The notes under the pieces were generated by a model. It was not told the origin of the DNA, ran no database searches, and saw nothing but the letters and a program-made list of their open reading frames with translations. The translations under genes were made by a program, and so were the position numbers. This document shows, piece by piece, positions 19,795 through 31,194 of a stretch of DNA of 64,000 bases. Origin of the DNA: Brachycybe producta. Its lineage: Eukaryota; Arthropoda; Diplopoda; Playtdesmida; Andrognathidae. The DNA lies in NCBI GenBank assembly GCA_036925085.1, contig JAUPFP010000009.1:2955461-3019460 (forward strand), in the 5' to 3' direction. Position 1 is the stretch's first letter. The number at the start of each line of letters is the position of its first letter.

Positions 19795-20699
19795 TTAAGA
19801 GCCTAGATCCACGTCCATCTTGTTGTTTTGAGCAGACGACAACGAGACAATTGAGTGTTCTTAAATGGTGTTACTAAAACTGCAAGAAATCGCCTCACAA
19901 TCGCTCAATTAAAACACAGTAAAGCGCAAAATGCAATAAAAAGTATTGTTCTTCACGTGCTCGATTTATATAATTTTTGAAAAGGACCTTCTATTTTTAA
20001 ACAAGGTTCAAAGTCGTTCGTTTTTTCAACCCCATGTTAAATCCCATAGGATCAAAAACCATCCCACAAACATTTGAAAAACTCTCGTTAAAACCGATTT
20101 AGAATAACAAAATAATTACCACGTACATTCATGTATTGGCTTCACGATGTTTCCTTTTTATAAATTTTGAAAAGGTCCTTCTATTTTTTAATAACGTTTA
20201 AAATCGTACGTTTTTTAACTCCATGTTAAGTCCCATAGGACTAAAACACCGTCCAACAAAAGTTAAGAGAACTCTGATTAAAAATGATTTAGAGCAATCA
20301 GAAAAATTAGCACGTACTTACACGTGTTTATTGCCTTCATGATTATTCCTTTTTCTAAATTTTAAAAGGGCTTTCTATTTTTAAATAACATTTAAAATCT
20401 TACGTTTTTTTAACTCCATGTTAAGTCCCATAGGAGCAAAAAACCGTCACCCAAACATTTGAAGAACTCCCGTTAAAAACAACTCAGAACAATAACAAAA
20501 TAATTACTACGTGCATTAATCTACTGGCTTCACGATGTTTTCTTTTTAGAAGGTTAGCACGCGAAATTATTTTTCAATTAATTATTATGTGACTTCGAAC
20601 CGGGAGAAAAAACGTTAAAAAACCGTTTTTCAATCAACAACGATCGCAGCGCCTACATTCGGAGAAATTTTGAACTAAACGATGTATCTAGCCTCTTAA
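19795..20699. mobile_element. Family D element, copy 1, with triplicated internal unit
   Basis: TTAAGAGCCTAGATCC at the left, GTATCTAGCCTCTTAA at the right. The left arm ('catcttgttgttttgagcag') recurs inverted at 53480-53520. Inside, a unit of about 188 bp ('cccatgttaaatcccatagg' ...) is repeated three times (19970-20150, 20155-20340, 20341-20540). Copy 2 has it once. Confidence 0.7.
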
Positions 20700-20916
20700 T
20701 ATTGACAAACGTTTTTTTTAGACATGTCTATTTATGTGAAAGTCATTTTACTTTTGATAAATAGATGAGTTTCTAACAACTTCACTAGATGGCAGCATAT
20801 TTCATACGTGATTTGAGAAGAAGTGTTTTCTGTTATTATTTGTTAACGAAAGTGACGTCACGACCTAACGACGGCCTACATTATAGTTGATTTAAAATGT
20901 AAATGAATCTCCAACT
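20700..20916. other. Unassigned spacer
   Basis: No feature recognised. Confidence 0.4.
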
Positions 20917-21262
20917 CTGATTATTCTGTTTTTCAGGTGTAAAATGAAAGGAAATTTGAACGTGTTTTAGAAACTAGAAGGGTAACTGAATCACCTAAGA
21001 TACTTTTCATAATGATATCTTTTAAAATAAGCTTTTTATGATGTGTTTGAAAATGAACCAAATTTAAGCAGACGACGCTTAATAGGCAATATATTGAGAA
21101 TTTTCGTCTATAAAAAGTTTATTTTAAAAAATATCACAAAAATAATCTCAAGTGATTAAGCTACCCGTCTAATTTGTAAAACACATTCAATAATTCCCTT
21201 TATTATGCGTCTAAAAAACAAAATAATCAGAGTTCTAAAATCAGCTGTTCTTAAATCAAATT
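20917..21262. mobile_element. Family H palindromic MITE, copy 2
   Basis: 'actctgattattctg' (left) pairs with 'aaaataatcagagtt' (right). Inner pairs are 'gtgttttagaaactag' / 'taatttgtaaaacac' and 'tcttttaaaataagct' / 'gtttattttaaaaaat'. About 345 bp, non-coding. Confidence 0.65.
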
Positions 21263-22076
21263 AATGGACCAATGATTGACAAGTGCGATCCTCTCTTTAA
21301 ACATAAAGAAACCGGAATGTCTGTTTGTGCTGCTACCTGGTGCCTCATTGAAGAATTACAACAAATATTTGGCGCTAAGTTTTTGTGTTTGTTTTTTCTT
21401 CCTGGTGGTATGTGATTTTTTTTTTGTAAATAATGTCTTCGATAATTTCTTCAGAAGATATTATTATGATTATGTTATTTAAATGTATTTTGTTCAGTTT
21501 TACGTTACATTTCTGTTAAGTCAGTTACTTTAACATAAAAGTCGATTGCCGAAAACGTCTGATCGGTAAGTTTAGCCGACATTTTATGCGTTTTGTTTCT
21601 GTTTTTTGGACGTATCTAGTCGCACAACGATTTATTTATGTGGGTATTTGTGTAAAGGGTCGTTAGGAGGTGTGACCAATAGTTTTATTTGTGAAATTGC
21701 GTTTCACAGGGAGAAAAAGGTTGCATTTTAGAACGGCAGCTGATATTGCGTCATGTATTGCACATGGGAGGGGGCGTGGCTTAATTTAGCTGCGAAAGAT
21801 GGCGATTGTCAGCTGTATAAATATATTGAGGCGGCGGCTAGTTTTCGTGAGACGACGCAGCCGCATGCGGTAAATTTCGTACGGAATTGCGAAATGTTTA
21901 AGTTTTTATCCACGTTTTATTTGAAACCCAGTACAGAATTCTGGATATCCAGTAAAACGCAGATAAAAAGAAAAACCCGCGCTTGTCAAACCTACGCTTT
22001 GTTGTAAATTTTTGTGAATCTCGTACATGATTTTCTTGTATATCGTCCCCGTTGGGGGGTTTTTTTTTTTTTTTTT
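21263..22076. other. Unique region with a possible core promoter
   Basis: No gene product recognised. 21600-22020 is unusually GC-rich and non-repetitive. The 84-codon frame at 21753-22007 has no recognisable motif. Confidence 0.4.
21814..21822 (+). promoter_or_regulatory. Candidate TATA box
   Basis: TATAAATATATT preceded by CAGCTG and followed by a GC-rich stretch (GAGGCGGCGGC) and a possible donor (GCATGCG|GTAAAT, about 21863-21874). Could be the start of an untranslated first exon or a transposon promoter. Weak. Confidence 0.25.
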
Positions 22077-22247
22077 ACTAGCGTTAGTCCATTAGTATTA
22101 GCAGAGCGCGTGCGTATTGCCATCTTAGCTTAGAAAAGTGATTGCAAATTTGCGTTAGCAGCGCCATCTATTGATCACCAATGGAAACTGCCAATGAGAC
22201 GTTCACTATAGGAAACCTATATAAAATGCTAATGGTCTAACGCTAGT
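22077..22247. mobile_element. 171-bp MITE between T-tracts
   Basis: Ends ACTAGCGTTAGTCCATTAGT and AATGGTCTAACGCTAGT are inverted. Both flanks are T-runs of 14 or more, so the target was probably a poly(T) tract or the runs are part of the element. Confidence 0.65.
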
Positions 22248-22502
22248 GTTTTTTTTTTTTTTGCTTTTATTAGTTGTTTTATCGATTTATTCAAAGGTGT
22301 GACGGTGACGTCATGACTGTTTGTATTTACGAACGAAACGTCAAACCGCTGGATACATTGACGGGTTATAGAATGTGCTGGACCTGCTAGTTGTTAATGT
22401 CTAAGAAGGGGAACATTTCAATAACGCTTTTAAATAGAGACTTCCATTAAAAAAAACATTTCAGAAATTTCCTAAGTGGGAATAAATGCACCCCTATTGC
22501 TA

Positions 22503-22800
22503 TATTGTTATTCTGACGTTCAGGAATCAGGAGCGAAATGAAGAGAAATTTGAATGTGTTTTCAAACTAGACAGGTAACTCAATCATCATAAAGGTATGT
22601 TGATATCTTTCAAAATAAGCTTTTTATGTCAGTTTAAAAATAAAAAATAAACTTTTTTTCGCCATGAAAAGTTTATTTTGAAAGATACCAACATGAAAAT
22701 ACCCCATAAGTGATTGAAGTTACCCTTCTAATTTCTCTTAATTTCGCTAATGAAAAAGACAGAATAATCAAGAGTTACAAAATCGGGTGTTCATAATTAT
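22503..22800. mobile_element. Family H palindromic MITE, copy 3
   Basis: 'ttattctgacgttcag' / 'agacagaataatcaag' and 'tctttcaaaataagct' / 'gtttattttgaaagat' pair as in copies 1 and 2. Confidence 0.6.
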
Positions 22801-22828
22801 AAAACCCTTTTATCAATCCAAAAATTAT

Positions 22829-22970
22829 ACAGGCATTTAGAAATCGGGACGAACTTCAATTGGCTCCGCCCTTTTTATGACGACCGTTGGTTTTGTTGTG
22901 TGGTTCGACGTTGTAAAGGGCGGAGCATGTGACATCAGACTACATAACCAACCAATTAGAAGTTGCGTAC
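22829..22970. mobile_element. CAGGCA-family hAT MITE, truncated copy
   Basis: Begins ACAGGCATTTAGAAATCGGG and shares the 'ggctccgccctttttatgac' arm with the copies at 35866 and 42399. The right half is missing after 'accaattagaagttgc'. Confidence 0.65.
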
Positions 22971-23019
22971 GTATTAACCTTGATGCGATCGAGGCGATGT
23001 GTATGGGGCGCTGCAGAGG

Positions 23020-23300
23020 ACTTTTGCAAATTCTTTTTTAATCTCGACATGTCGACTTTTTCCAGAATCTGGACATGTCGACTTTTAATGTTTTTTTATT
23101 TTGTCAAGTTAATTATGCCATGTTATGCGCACCATACTCTAATAATTAAATTACTGCAAGCGCCCTCTTGTAGCAGCAATAATTTAATTATTAGAGTATG
23201 GTGCGCGCGAAACGGCATAATTAACATGGCTGAATAAAAAGGATTAAAAGTCGACATGTTGAGATTTAAAAAAAAATCTTGCATGTCCTTTACAGGGCTC
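23020..23300. mobile_element. MITE with CGACATGTCGAC core, short form
   Basis: Arms 'ctgcagaggacttttgcaaa' and 'tgcatgtcctttacagggct' flank CGACATGTCGAC motifs. The centre is a strong palindrome ('gcaccatactctaataatta' / 'taattattagagtatggtgc'). This is the low-copy relative of the 26-bp array at 40080-40790. Confidence 0.65.
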
Positions 23301-24159
23301 CGTAGATTTCGTTCAGTGTAATTTTGAAAACCCTATTTGATTGTGAAGCCGAACGAGAGACGTCGAACCAATATGGCGTTATACCTAATTCATATTCAAT
23401 ATCATAAGTGCCATAATGATGCGTCACTTATTTACGGACATGGTGTTGAATATGACGTCATGCCAATGATTTCTTTTTTTTTTTTTTTTTTTTTCTTCTT
23501 CTCTTTCCTAATTTGAAATTTCACACAAACACAAAAAACATTTTACGTAATTTTTATACTTTTATTGTGTTTAATTTCAAATGATTTTTATTTATTGAGC
23601 GAATACAAAACAGAAACGAAAACAATAAAATGAACACTTAATATGAATAACAATGTTATACAGATATAATTTTCATTGTATAAACTAGAATAGACATTGA
23701 TTTTTCTCGTTTCCATGCATTATTAAAACTAGAATAACACTTTATAAAACCAAACAAAACAATAAAATTGAAAGAAGTTATTTCTTTTTTGTTGCGACAA
23801 TCAAAACTTCCGGCATTCTTAGATAACTTTTCATTACACTTTTCTTGTGTCACGTCTTTTCACGCGTCAAGTAAATTGACCCAATAACAAAAATTTGAAC
23901 AGTTAAAAAAAAAATCTCTATTGGGTTTTGACATTTTATCCCTTTTTGTGAACACGCTTGTAAAGCTCATGACGTCATTATTCGTAATGACGTAAATGGT
24001 AATTTACTTTAAAATGGGTACAAAATGGTCAATTCTGGCTTGTGTCAATCCTGGAAGTGGAAAGATGAACTTTAATTTTGTTCAGTTGATGAGGAAAATG
24101 GGCAATTAGTTAAGATGGTTTATGTATAACTGATTTTCGAAGTCTTGATAATTCTGTCT
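23301..24159. other. Unassigned AT-rich DNA
   Basis: No gene recognised. It includes T22 near 23468 and a family H end at about 24115-24165. Confidence 0.4.
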
Positions 24160-24951
24160 TTAAGAGGCTACATCGCGAAATTACTTTGAAAAATCTCCGC
24201 AAAGAGCGCTAGCATCGTTTTTCTATTGGACCCATAGACCCAATGTTAAAGAAAAAAAAAACGTTAATTTTTAAAATAACACAGTGGCGGCGGAAATATG
24301 TTTATTTTTCATATTTAAAGTTGTCCAATATTATGTTTTCAAAGTGCAATGTGCACCTTAAATATAATCTGATTGAGTGATAGAATGACAAAACATTAGT
24401 AAGTGCGGTTCTATTTTTTAAAAATATTTCAAAATCGCGAATTTCTAACTCTTATGTTAAACTCCATTGAGTACGCGCTCTAAGCAAAAATATTAATTAA
24501 AATGCTCGTTAAATTACCCAACAATAATTTTAAAAAACCACAATTAAACCACAGTGAAGCCAGCACATTGGCGCACGTGCTGGCTTTTTTCTGTTTTTTT
24601 AAAATTATTTTTACGTATTTTGTCAACATTTTAATGGATGTTTTCTTCTTATTTGGGCGCACTCAATGGAGTTTAACATAAGAGTTAGAAATTCGCGATT
24701 TTGAAATACTTTTTAAAAATAGAACCGCACTTACCAATTTTTTGTCTTTCTGTCACTCGATCAGCATATATTTAAGGTGCACATTGCACTTTGAAAACTT
24801 AATATTGGACAACTTCAAATACGAAAAATAAACATATTGCCTGCCACCACCATGTAGTGTGTATTTTAAAAACTAACGTTTTTAACGTTTTAACGATGCT
24901 AGCGCTCTTTGCGGATATTTTTCGAAGTAATTTTGTGATGTAGCCTCTTAA
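24160..24951. mobile_element. Family A element, copy 3
   Basis: TTAAGAGGCTACATCGCG ... GTGATGTAGCCTCTTAA, 792 bp, near-palindromic. The centre holds 'cagtgaagccagcacattgg'. Essentially full length. Confidence 0.9.
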
Positions 24952-25984
24952 CCAAAGTAAAACTTAAATAAAGCTACACTTAATTAACTCTCCCAGTCTC
25001 CATAGGCTCACTTGAAAGTTTTGACTTATACGTCACTGTTTTAAGTTTAACTTTATTTTAAGGAACGTTTTTGATTCAAGTTTATTTTCAAAAGTTTCTT
25101 TGAAAAGTTGCTTCTAAAAAGCAATTTACCGCAAATTATAGAATGTGTGAATCCTTTGATTACCCGTATATATTGGTAAAAAACATAATTACGCTTTAGG
25201 CAATCAAAAGAGGCTGGTTTGAGGCTAGAGTTATTCCCGACATAAACAAATACAACAGAATCAGTTGTAAGAATATTATAGCCTCTAACGAACCTCTCTT
25301 TCTGATTGCAAAAAAAAAAAATAAGCATGATTCTTTTTTATCTTAATATTTATGACGATATTTGAAAACAGCCCACTGTAATGTAAGGTTGAGAACCATT
25401 TAGCAAAGTTTTAATCATCGGCAATGGTTAGCTCGCGAGCCGCGTTAATTAAACTTATTTCGTTAGCAACTCAAAAAAGTCAGACAAAAACAAATGTAAA
25501 TAAGATCAAAATCAATGACGAAATTCATTTCAAGGACAAAATACAATATTTTTTTTTTTTTTTACAAAATTATTTTAATGAGGTCGTGTTTTTCAAGGGC
25601 CGTGATTTTCTTTTTAACCACGCATTAAAAACAATTCACATAAATCTTTATAGAAATAATTAAAATTAATTAATTAATAGCTGCGTTAATATATAATATT
25701 CAGTCGAACGTCAATTTTTTTTTTAAAAAAAATATTTACAAAATGTGTTTGATTAAGATCAGAATAACCTTTTATGTTTAACCATAGAACAAAATTGAAT
25801 ATGTTGCCGACAAAGTGGAAAATCAGTCATTCTGTAGAACAGCTAAGAATCGAACAGAATCACCAAATTCGGTAGTAAAAACAGCGTTTTCATCAGGCAA
25901 TCTACAAAATGCCTAAAATACCAAACTATTCTGGATATCATTTTTTCTTCTAGATTAGCTTGGTTTAGGCATTCCGTACATTGC
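24952..25984. other. Unassigned AT-rich DNA
   Basis: A fold-back 'tttgaggctagag' / 'tatagcctctaacg' lies at 25215-25290. Otherwise no recognisable feature. Confidence 0.4.
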
Positions 25985-26215
25985 CTAAAACGCAACAGTG
26001 AATGTCACTTTGCTTTGTGTTTAGGCATTCTGCACATTACCAAAAAACGCAACAGTGAATGTCACTTTGCTTTGTGTTTAGGCATTCTGCACATTACCAA
26101 AAACGCAACAGTGAATGTCACTTTGCTTTGTGTTTAGGCATTCTGCACATTACCGAAAACGCAACAGTGAATGTCACTTTGCTTTGTGTTCAGGCATTCT
26201 GCATATTACCGAAAA
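25985..26215 (+). repeat. 56-bp tandem repeat, about four units
   Basis: CGCAACAGTGAATGTCAC recurs at 25991, 26048, 26104 and 26160 (spacing 57, 56, 56). Units also contain 'ggcattctgcacattacc'. The overlapping open frame at 26059-26415 is a by-product. Confidence 0.9.
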
Positions 26216-26420
26216 CGTCATTCATTGTGGAGATTTTACAACCAAATTATTGTTGGTTCCACACACATTGTCCTGTAATTTTGCAGAATGACACATTTTC
26301 CACTTTGACGGTACTACTATACACTTGGCTAGATGGCGCCACTGTCAGGTGTAAAGAGGGAGCCACCTGGTACCCATGGTTTCTCGTTCCAAAAAAATGT
26401 TTGTTATTTTGCTAATAAGA

Positions 26421-27524
26421 TTACACCGATTCAGATGCAATCTGAGTGGCCGTGGTGATCGCATTTACTGCTGCCGGAAGTGACATCATTTCCGGTTTTG
26501 ATCGACTTCCGGTCAGAGTAGATAATGTCACAAATTGTTCCTTATCACCTAAATCGACTTTGGTAACATGCTGAAAACAGCAAGGCTGAGAAATGTCCGC
26601 CTTTCGTGGGAGTTTCACTTTCTCCACTTTCCGCTTCTTCAGTTTGGCAGCCATTTTCTTTGCCGCTTTGCTGCTTGGACTCGAAAGCGAGATGTTTGCC
26701 GGATCCGACGTTAGCATCTCGACGCGCTCGTGGAAGTCGTGTGCCGCCGGGACGCTGTCGAAACTGATTCCGACCACCTTCCGATGATCGATCGACAAGT
26801 ACATTGTGTGGAAGTGACCGTCGGTCGCCTCGTAATTACTAAGGTTGTCGATTGTGTCCTTCCACAGTAGAAATCCGGTACCCTTTTCGGCCAGAACGAT
26901 TTGGATCCTCCGCTTAGTACGAGATCGGGTCTCGCCGGTGTCCAATAGCAAAAGCGGGATACCGGTATGCGCTAGTTGCCAGTTGCTCTGGGACTGTTGT
27001 CGTTGCGGCATACCGTTGAGAGCGAGCGTACTACTCTCGACCGTCGCAAAGTATAAGTTCGCTAACGTTGGACATACGTATACCAATGTCTTGTGGCTAC
27101 GAAAGAACGATTCCACCTGTAGAAGGTCTTGATCGCTAACGTCGTTACTGTTCGTACGTTCGTAGTAACGGCATCGGTCCGTCGACGTCTGCTGATGATG
27201 ATCTTCGTCTTCTTCGGAAAAATAAAGCGGTGGTTTCTCCGTTTCGACATCGTCTTCTTCGTTGAGATCTAGTCTTTCGAGGCTAGCTCTTAGCTTTCCT
27301 AGAGAATCGTACTTTTCGGTTATCTTTAGTATTGCATCTTTGCCTCCTTCGTTGTTTGCCACTTCGATCGCTTCGATGTACACTTGTCCGTCTTTGATTG
27401 TTCGCGTTACTGATGCGTATTCGGATCCCATTTTGTCACTTCTGCTGACGTTCTCTTTGTTGTTATCGATTGGCATCATTGGATTTGATTGCCGCCGGGT
27501 GTTGGTGTTTCCGTCAACTGTCAA
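26421..27524 (-). CDS. WH1/EVH1-like and CRIB domain protein (3' exon)
   Basis: One long minus-strand exon, at least 352 residues, with codon use unlike the AT-rich surroundings. Counting from 27524: an acidic/charged N-terminal part (1-130), a WH1/EVH1-like fold (about 135-275) with NWQLAHTGIPLLLL, IQIVLAEKGTGFLLW and VVGISFDSVPAAHDFHERV, then a Lys-rich stretch (285-308) and a CRIB motif ISQPCCFQHVTKV (311-323). CRIB motifs bind GTP-loaded Cdc42/Rac, and the basic patch before it is typical of WASP-like proteins and PAKs. A cytoskeletal or polarity adaptor is inferred. No VCA actin-nucleating tail is visible. The base before 27524 is an AG preceded by a pyrimidine-rich tract (tctctacttttgacag), so this is probably the last exon of a longer gene. 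Otherwise translation starts at Met16 or Met17 (27479, 27476). Confidence 0.82.
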   Translation of the reverse strand: MTVDGNTNTRRQSNPMMPIDNNKENVSRSDKMGSEYASVTRTIKDGQVYIEAIEVANNEGGKDAILKITEKYDSLGKLRASLERLDLNEEDDVETEKPPLYFSEEDEDHHQQTSTDRCRYYERTNSNDVSDQDLLQVESFFRSHKTLVYVCPTLANLYFATVESSTLALNGMPQRQQSQSNWQLAHTGIPLLLLDTGETRSRTKRRIQIVLAEKGTGFLLWKDTIDNLSNYEATDGHFHTMYLSIDHRKVVGISFDSVPAAHDFHERVEMLTSDPANISLSSPSSKAAKKMAAKLKKRKVEKVKLPRKADISQPCCFQHVTKVDLGDKEQFVTLSTLTGSRSKPEMMSLPAAVNAITTATQIASESV

Positions 27525-27540
27525 AAGTAGAGATGGGGAA
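27525..27540 (-). other. Splice acceptor upstream of the CRIB-protein exon
   Basis: The minus strand reads CATCTCTACTTTTGACAG directly before the open frame, a plausible 3' splice site. No upstream exon was recognised. Confidence 0.55.
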
Positions 27541-27779
27541 GAAAAAAAATTGTTTAGTCGGATTTAACAACACATCTGTTTTGTTTTCAAAGTCCTGATT
27601 TAGAAACACTTGATATTGTTTTGAACACTGCGATGTTTGTAATAAGTTAATAACGGATCCTAGTTGAGTGGGGAAATCCTTTCTGAAAAGAGTTAAAAGG
27701 GGGATGTGATAACAAAATCTAAACAAACTGCTAAAAGTTGGAGCTAAACTATAAACAAGAACTAGAAACTGACAGATTA

Positions 27780-28290
27780 GATCATTTTTAGCTCAACTCA
27801 AAAACTGGACAAGAGCAAAAAGCTATCAAACTGGACAAAAAGCTAAACTGTCAAACTGGACTAGAGCTTAATTGTCAAATTTGGCAAGAGCTAAGCTGTT
27901 ATACTGGACAACAGCTAAGCTGTCAAACTGGACAACAGCTAAGCTGTCAAACTGGACAAAAGCTAAGCTGTCAAACTGGACAAAAGCTAAGCTGTCAAAC
28001 TGGACAAAAGCTAAGCTGTCAAACTGGACAAAAGCTAAGCTGTCAAACTGGACAACAGCTAAACTGTCAAACTGGACTAGAGCTAAATTGTCGAATCTGG
28101 CAAGAGCTTAGCTGTCAAACTAGACAAGAGCTTAGCTGTCAAACTAGACAAGAGCTTAGCTGTCAAACTAGACAAGAGCTTAGCTGTCAAACTAGACAAG
28201 AGCTTAGCTGTCAAACTAGACAAGAGCTTAGCTGTCAAACTAGACAAGAGCTTAGCTGTCAAACTAGACAATGAGCTTAGCTGGCAGACT
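27780..28290 (+). repeat. 24-bp minisatellite (GCTGTCAAACTGGACAA)
   Basis: About 20 units of 'aagctaagctgtcaaactggacaa', in two homogenised blocks: 'actggacaaaagctaagct' (27890-28080) and 'actagacaagagcttagct' (28090-28270). Open frames on both strands follow from the unit length of 24. The same phrase recurs at 58600-59330. Confidence 0.92.
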
Positions 28291-28710
28291 GGAGAGAAGG
28301 TTGCGCTGATCAAGCGCCAAATTGAACAAGCACCAAATTGAACAAGCGCCAAATGGAACAAACGCCAAACTGAATAAAAGCCAAATGGAACTAACGCCAA
28401 ACTGAACAAGCGCCAAAATGTGAGGTTTGGTTTGGTTTGGTTAGGTGTAAATCTGCACAGTCTGACGTCTATAAAAGCTCACAATATACAAAATACCTGA
28501 ATAACCGCCAAACTGAATAAGCGCCAAATGGAACAAACGCCAAACTGAATAAGCGCCAAATGGAACAAACGCCAAACTGAATAAGCGCCAAATGGAACAA
28601 ACGCCAAACTGAATAACCGCCAAATTTTTGGCTTTTATTCAGTTTGACGTTTGTTCCATTTGGCGCTTATTCAGTTTGTCGTTTGTTCAATTTGGCGCTT
28701 ATTCAGTCGC
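28291..28710. repeat. 32-bp minisatellite with an internal inversion
   Basis: Units of 'gccaaatggaacaaacgcca' and 'aactgaataagc' run to about 28620, then the same units continue reverse-complemented to 28710. The turning point is the palindrome CCAAATTTTTGG at 28620-28631. Confidence 0.85.
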
Positions 28711-28760
28711 CCCGGAGAGAACCTTTTAGGATTCTGATTCGTCCCACCTCTATTTTATAG

Positions 28761-29171
28761 TAGGGTTTGGCCATTCGAATCTTCGAATCTTGACAAATAT
28801 TCGAGAACTCGAATCTTGGCGCTTTTTTCGTTTTCTTTCGAATCCTAACCTAAAAAAAAAGCTGTTAAAAACTTTGGTAAAATTAGTTTTAACTCCATTG
28901 ACGTCCAATAGAAGCATTCTACTAACAAAAAAAACCCCCGGCTATTGTTGCAAATTGGGTTGCAATTCCGGATTACCAATATCATCACCTTGTGGCGACC
29001 CTGAGTGTCACACTGTGTTTTTCTTATTATTAATAATTTAATATTTAATATTATTTCATTTATTTGTATTTTCTTAATGAATAATATAGGATTCTTATAC
29101 GAAGGATTCGAGAGATTCAAGAACCTTTTAGGATTCGGATTCGAGAAAAGTTAGGATTCGTCCCACCTCTA
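28761..29171 (-). mobile_element. Non-autonomous hAT element, family C, copy 2
   Basis: Reverse orientation: TAGGGTTTGGCCATTCGAA ... GGATTCGTCCCACCTCTA. A second fragment of the same end precedes it (28710-28752). No clear target duplication. Confidence 0.78.
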
Positions 29172-29539
29172 GTTTATTTTCTACCCTTCAATCAAGGAAA
29201 CAGATTATTTTAAAATAAAATCTTAACTCCGCCCCCTCACAGTTTTGTCCTGTTTGTAAATAATAATAGCAAAAAAAAATACATTTCTCATTGTCAACAA
29301 TCTTCAAAAAAAATATAGAAATATGCAGTTCTCTCCGCTTGTGACTCATTGTTGTTGCTCAACAAGGAAAAAAAACGTAAAATTGGTTGAATTTTCAGAT
29401 ATACTTGTAACATAAAAAAAAATGGAAGTTACATAATTCGTGTGGGGGGGGGGGGGGGGGGGAGTTCAAACAAAGAAAAAAAAGTCACACTAACTAGAGA
29501 AGGGTCATTTTTGAACGACAGCTAAATACTGGAATTAGA

Positions 29540-29570
<31 letters not shown>

Positions 29571-29809
29571 TAACACTAGTGATATTTTCTTGTCAAAAAA
29601 AAAGGGGAGGATGATGGAACCATTGTTTCTAGGGTTAGGTGACCCACTGCTCCTCAAAACGACCCACTGACCATTTTTTTTTAATAAGATCTTAAACAAA
29701 ACTTAGAACTTTGGTCAAATACTGTCTGAAAACCAATAAGGAAAACTACAAAAATAGTATACAAGTTAACACTTCATATTAGTAAGTAATTTTGTTTTCG
29801 TTCTTTTAG
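29172..29809. other. Unassigned AT-rich DNA
   Basis: G19 at 29444-29462 and a (TAA)n microsatellite at about 29541-29570. No gene. Confidence 0.45.
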
Positions 29810-30546
29810 TTAAGAGGCTACATCGCAAAATTACTTCGAAAAATCTCCACAAAGAGCGCTAGCATCGTTTTTCTATTGAGCCCAGAGACCCAATGTTAAA
29901 GAAAAAAATGTTAATTTTTAAAATACACACAGTCACAGCGGTAGTATGTTTATTTTTCATATTTAAAGTTGTCCAATATTAAGTTTTGAAAGTGCAATGT
30001 GCACCTTAAATATATGCTGATCGAGTGATAGAATGACAAAAAATTGGTAAGTGCGGTTCTATTTTTAAAAATTATTTCAAAATCGCGAATTTCTAACTCT
30101 TATGTTAAACTCCATTGAGTAGGCGCTCGTAAGCAAAAAAAATCTATTAAAATGCTCGTAAAAATAAGTAAAAATAATTTTAAAAAACCAGAAAAAAATA
30201 AAGCACGCGCGCCAATGTGTTGGCTTCATTGTGATTTACTTGTGGTTTTTTTAAAATTATTTTTACAAAATTGGACGTTTTTTTCTTACGAGCGCGCACT
30301 AAAAATATAACCGCACTTACCAATTTGTTGTCATTCTATCACTCAATCAGATTATATTTAAGGTGCACATTGCACTTTGTACCATCAAAATTGGACAACT
30401 TTAAATATGAAAAATAAACATATTGTCGCCGCGACTGCTGTGTATTTTAAAAATTAACATTTATTCTTTAACATTGGGTCTATAGGCTCAATAGAAAAAC
30501 GATGCTAGCGCTCATTGCGGTGATTTTTCAAAGTAATTTTTCTTAA
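29810..30546. mobile_element. Family A element, copy 4
   Basis: TTAAGAGGCTACATCGC at the left. The right end lacks the GCGATGTAGCC segment and ends TTTTCTTAA, a small terminal deletion. Near-palindromic body. Confidence 0.86.
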
Positions 30547-31135
30547 AGCTAAGCTTTGCGTTGCTTTTCAAAATATAACTTTATAGTTTCTTTCAAGTTA
30601 TATTTATTTTTTTATAAAAAAATAACTAATTATTTATCCTAGTTACTTTTTTTTAGTCCATTTTACCAGAATGGGATTAAGGACTCCTCCCCAATTCATA
30701 TAAAATCAGTTCTAGATCTGAAAAATTTGTACGTTAAAATCGATGATCAAATTGGTCACTTTTTTTTAATCACTTCTTTTAAATTCCTTGACCGCAATTT
30801 TTCCGCTGTTTTGTCTATCAAAACAAAAATTATTAATATTTATAATAACTTAATTAAGATTTATATGTATTTTAATTTAAATGAAAGGCCGCCATTTTGT
30901 TGGTCTAGAATTCTGACGAAATGCTTCAGTTACTTTTTCATCAGGAAACCCCCCCCCCCCTTTTTTTATTTATCCTTGAACAGGTTTTTGAACCTTATAT
31001 CCAATTAAATTTCATTATGATTGGGGGGGGGGAAGGAAGGGAGGGGATAAATATGTAGACTGGCCTCGCCCCTTAGACCCCACTAATTAAGGGGCGGGGG
31101 CAATTAGGGCCCTGAAAAGGAAAGGGAGAAGGTCT

Positions 31136-31191
<56 letters not shown>

Positions 31192-31194
31192 CCT
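30547..31194. other. Unassigned DNA, (TA)n microsatellite
   Basis: (TA)n of about 50 bp at 31139-31189 and several G runs. Positions 31090-31130 ('agggccctgaaaagg') are matched inverted near 32380 ('ggtcttttcaggccct'), so they may be arms of a further outer element. Confidence 0.45.

Noticed and set aside
26059..26415. 118-codon plus-strand frame
   Set aside because: The first half is the 56-bp tandem repeat read in successive phases. The remainder has no recognisable motif.
26593..27567. Plus-strand frames over the CRIB protein gene
   Set aside because: Shadows of the minus-strand exon with no motif of their own.
27872..28409. Lys/Leu-rich and Ser/Leu-rich repeat frames
   Set aside because: By-products of the 24-bp and 32-bp arrays.
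25985..28710. CRISPR-like arrays
   Set aside because: The repeats are contiguous without unique spacers and the DNA is eukaryotic.
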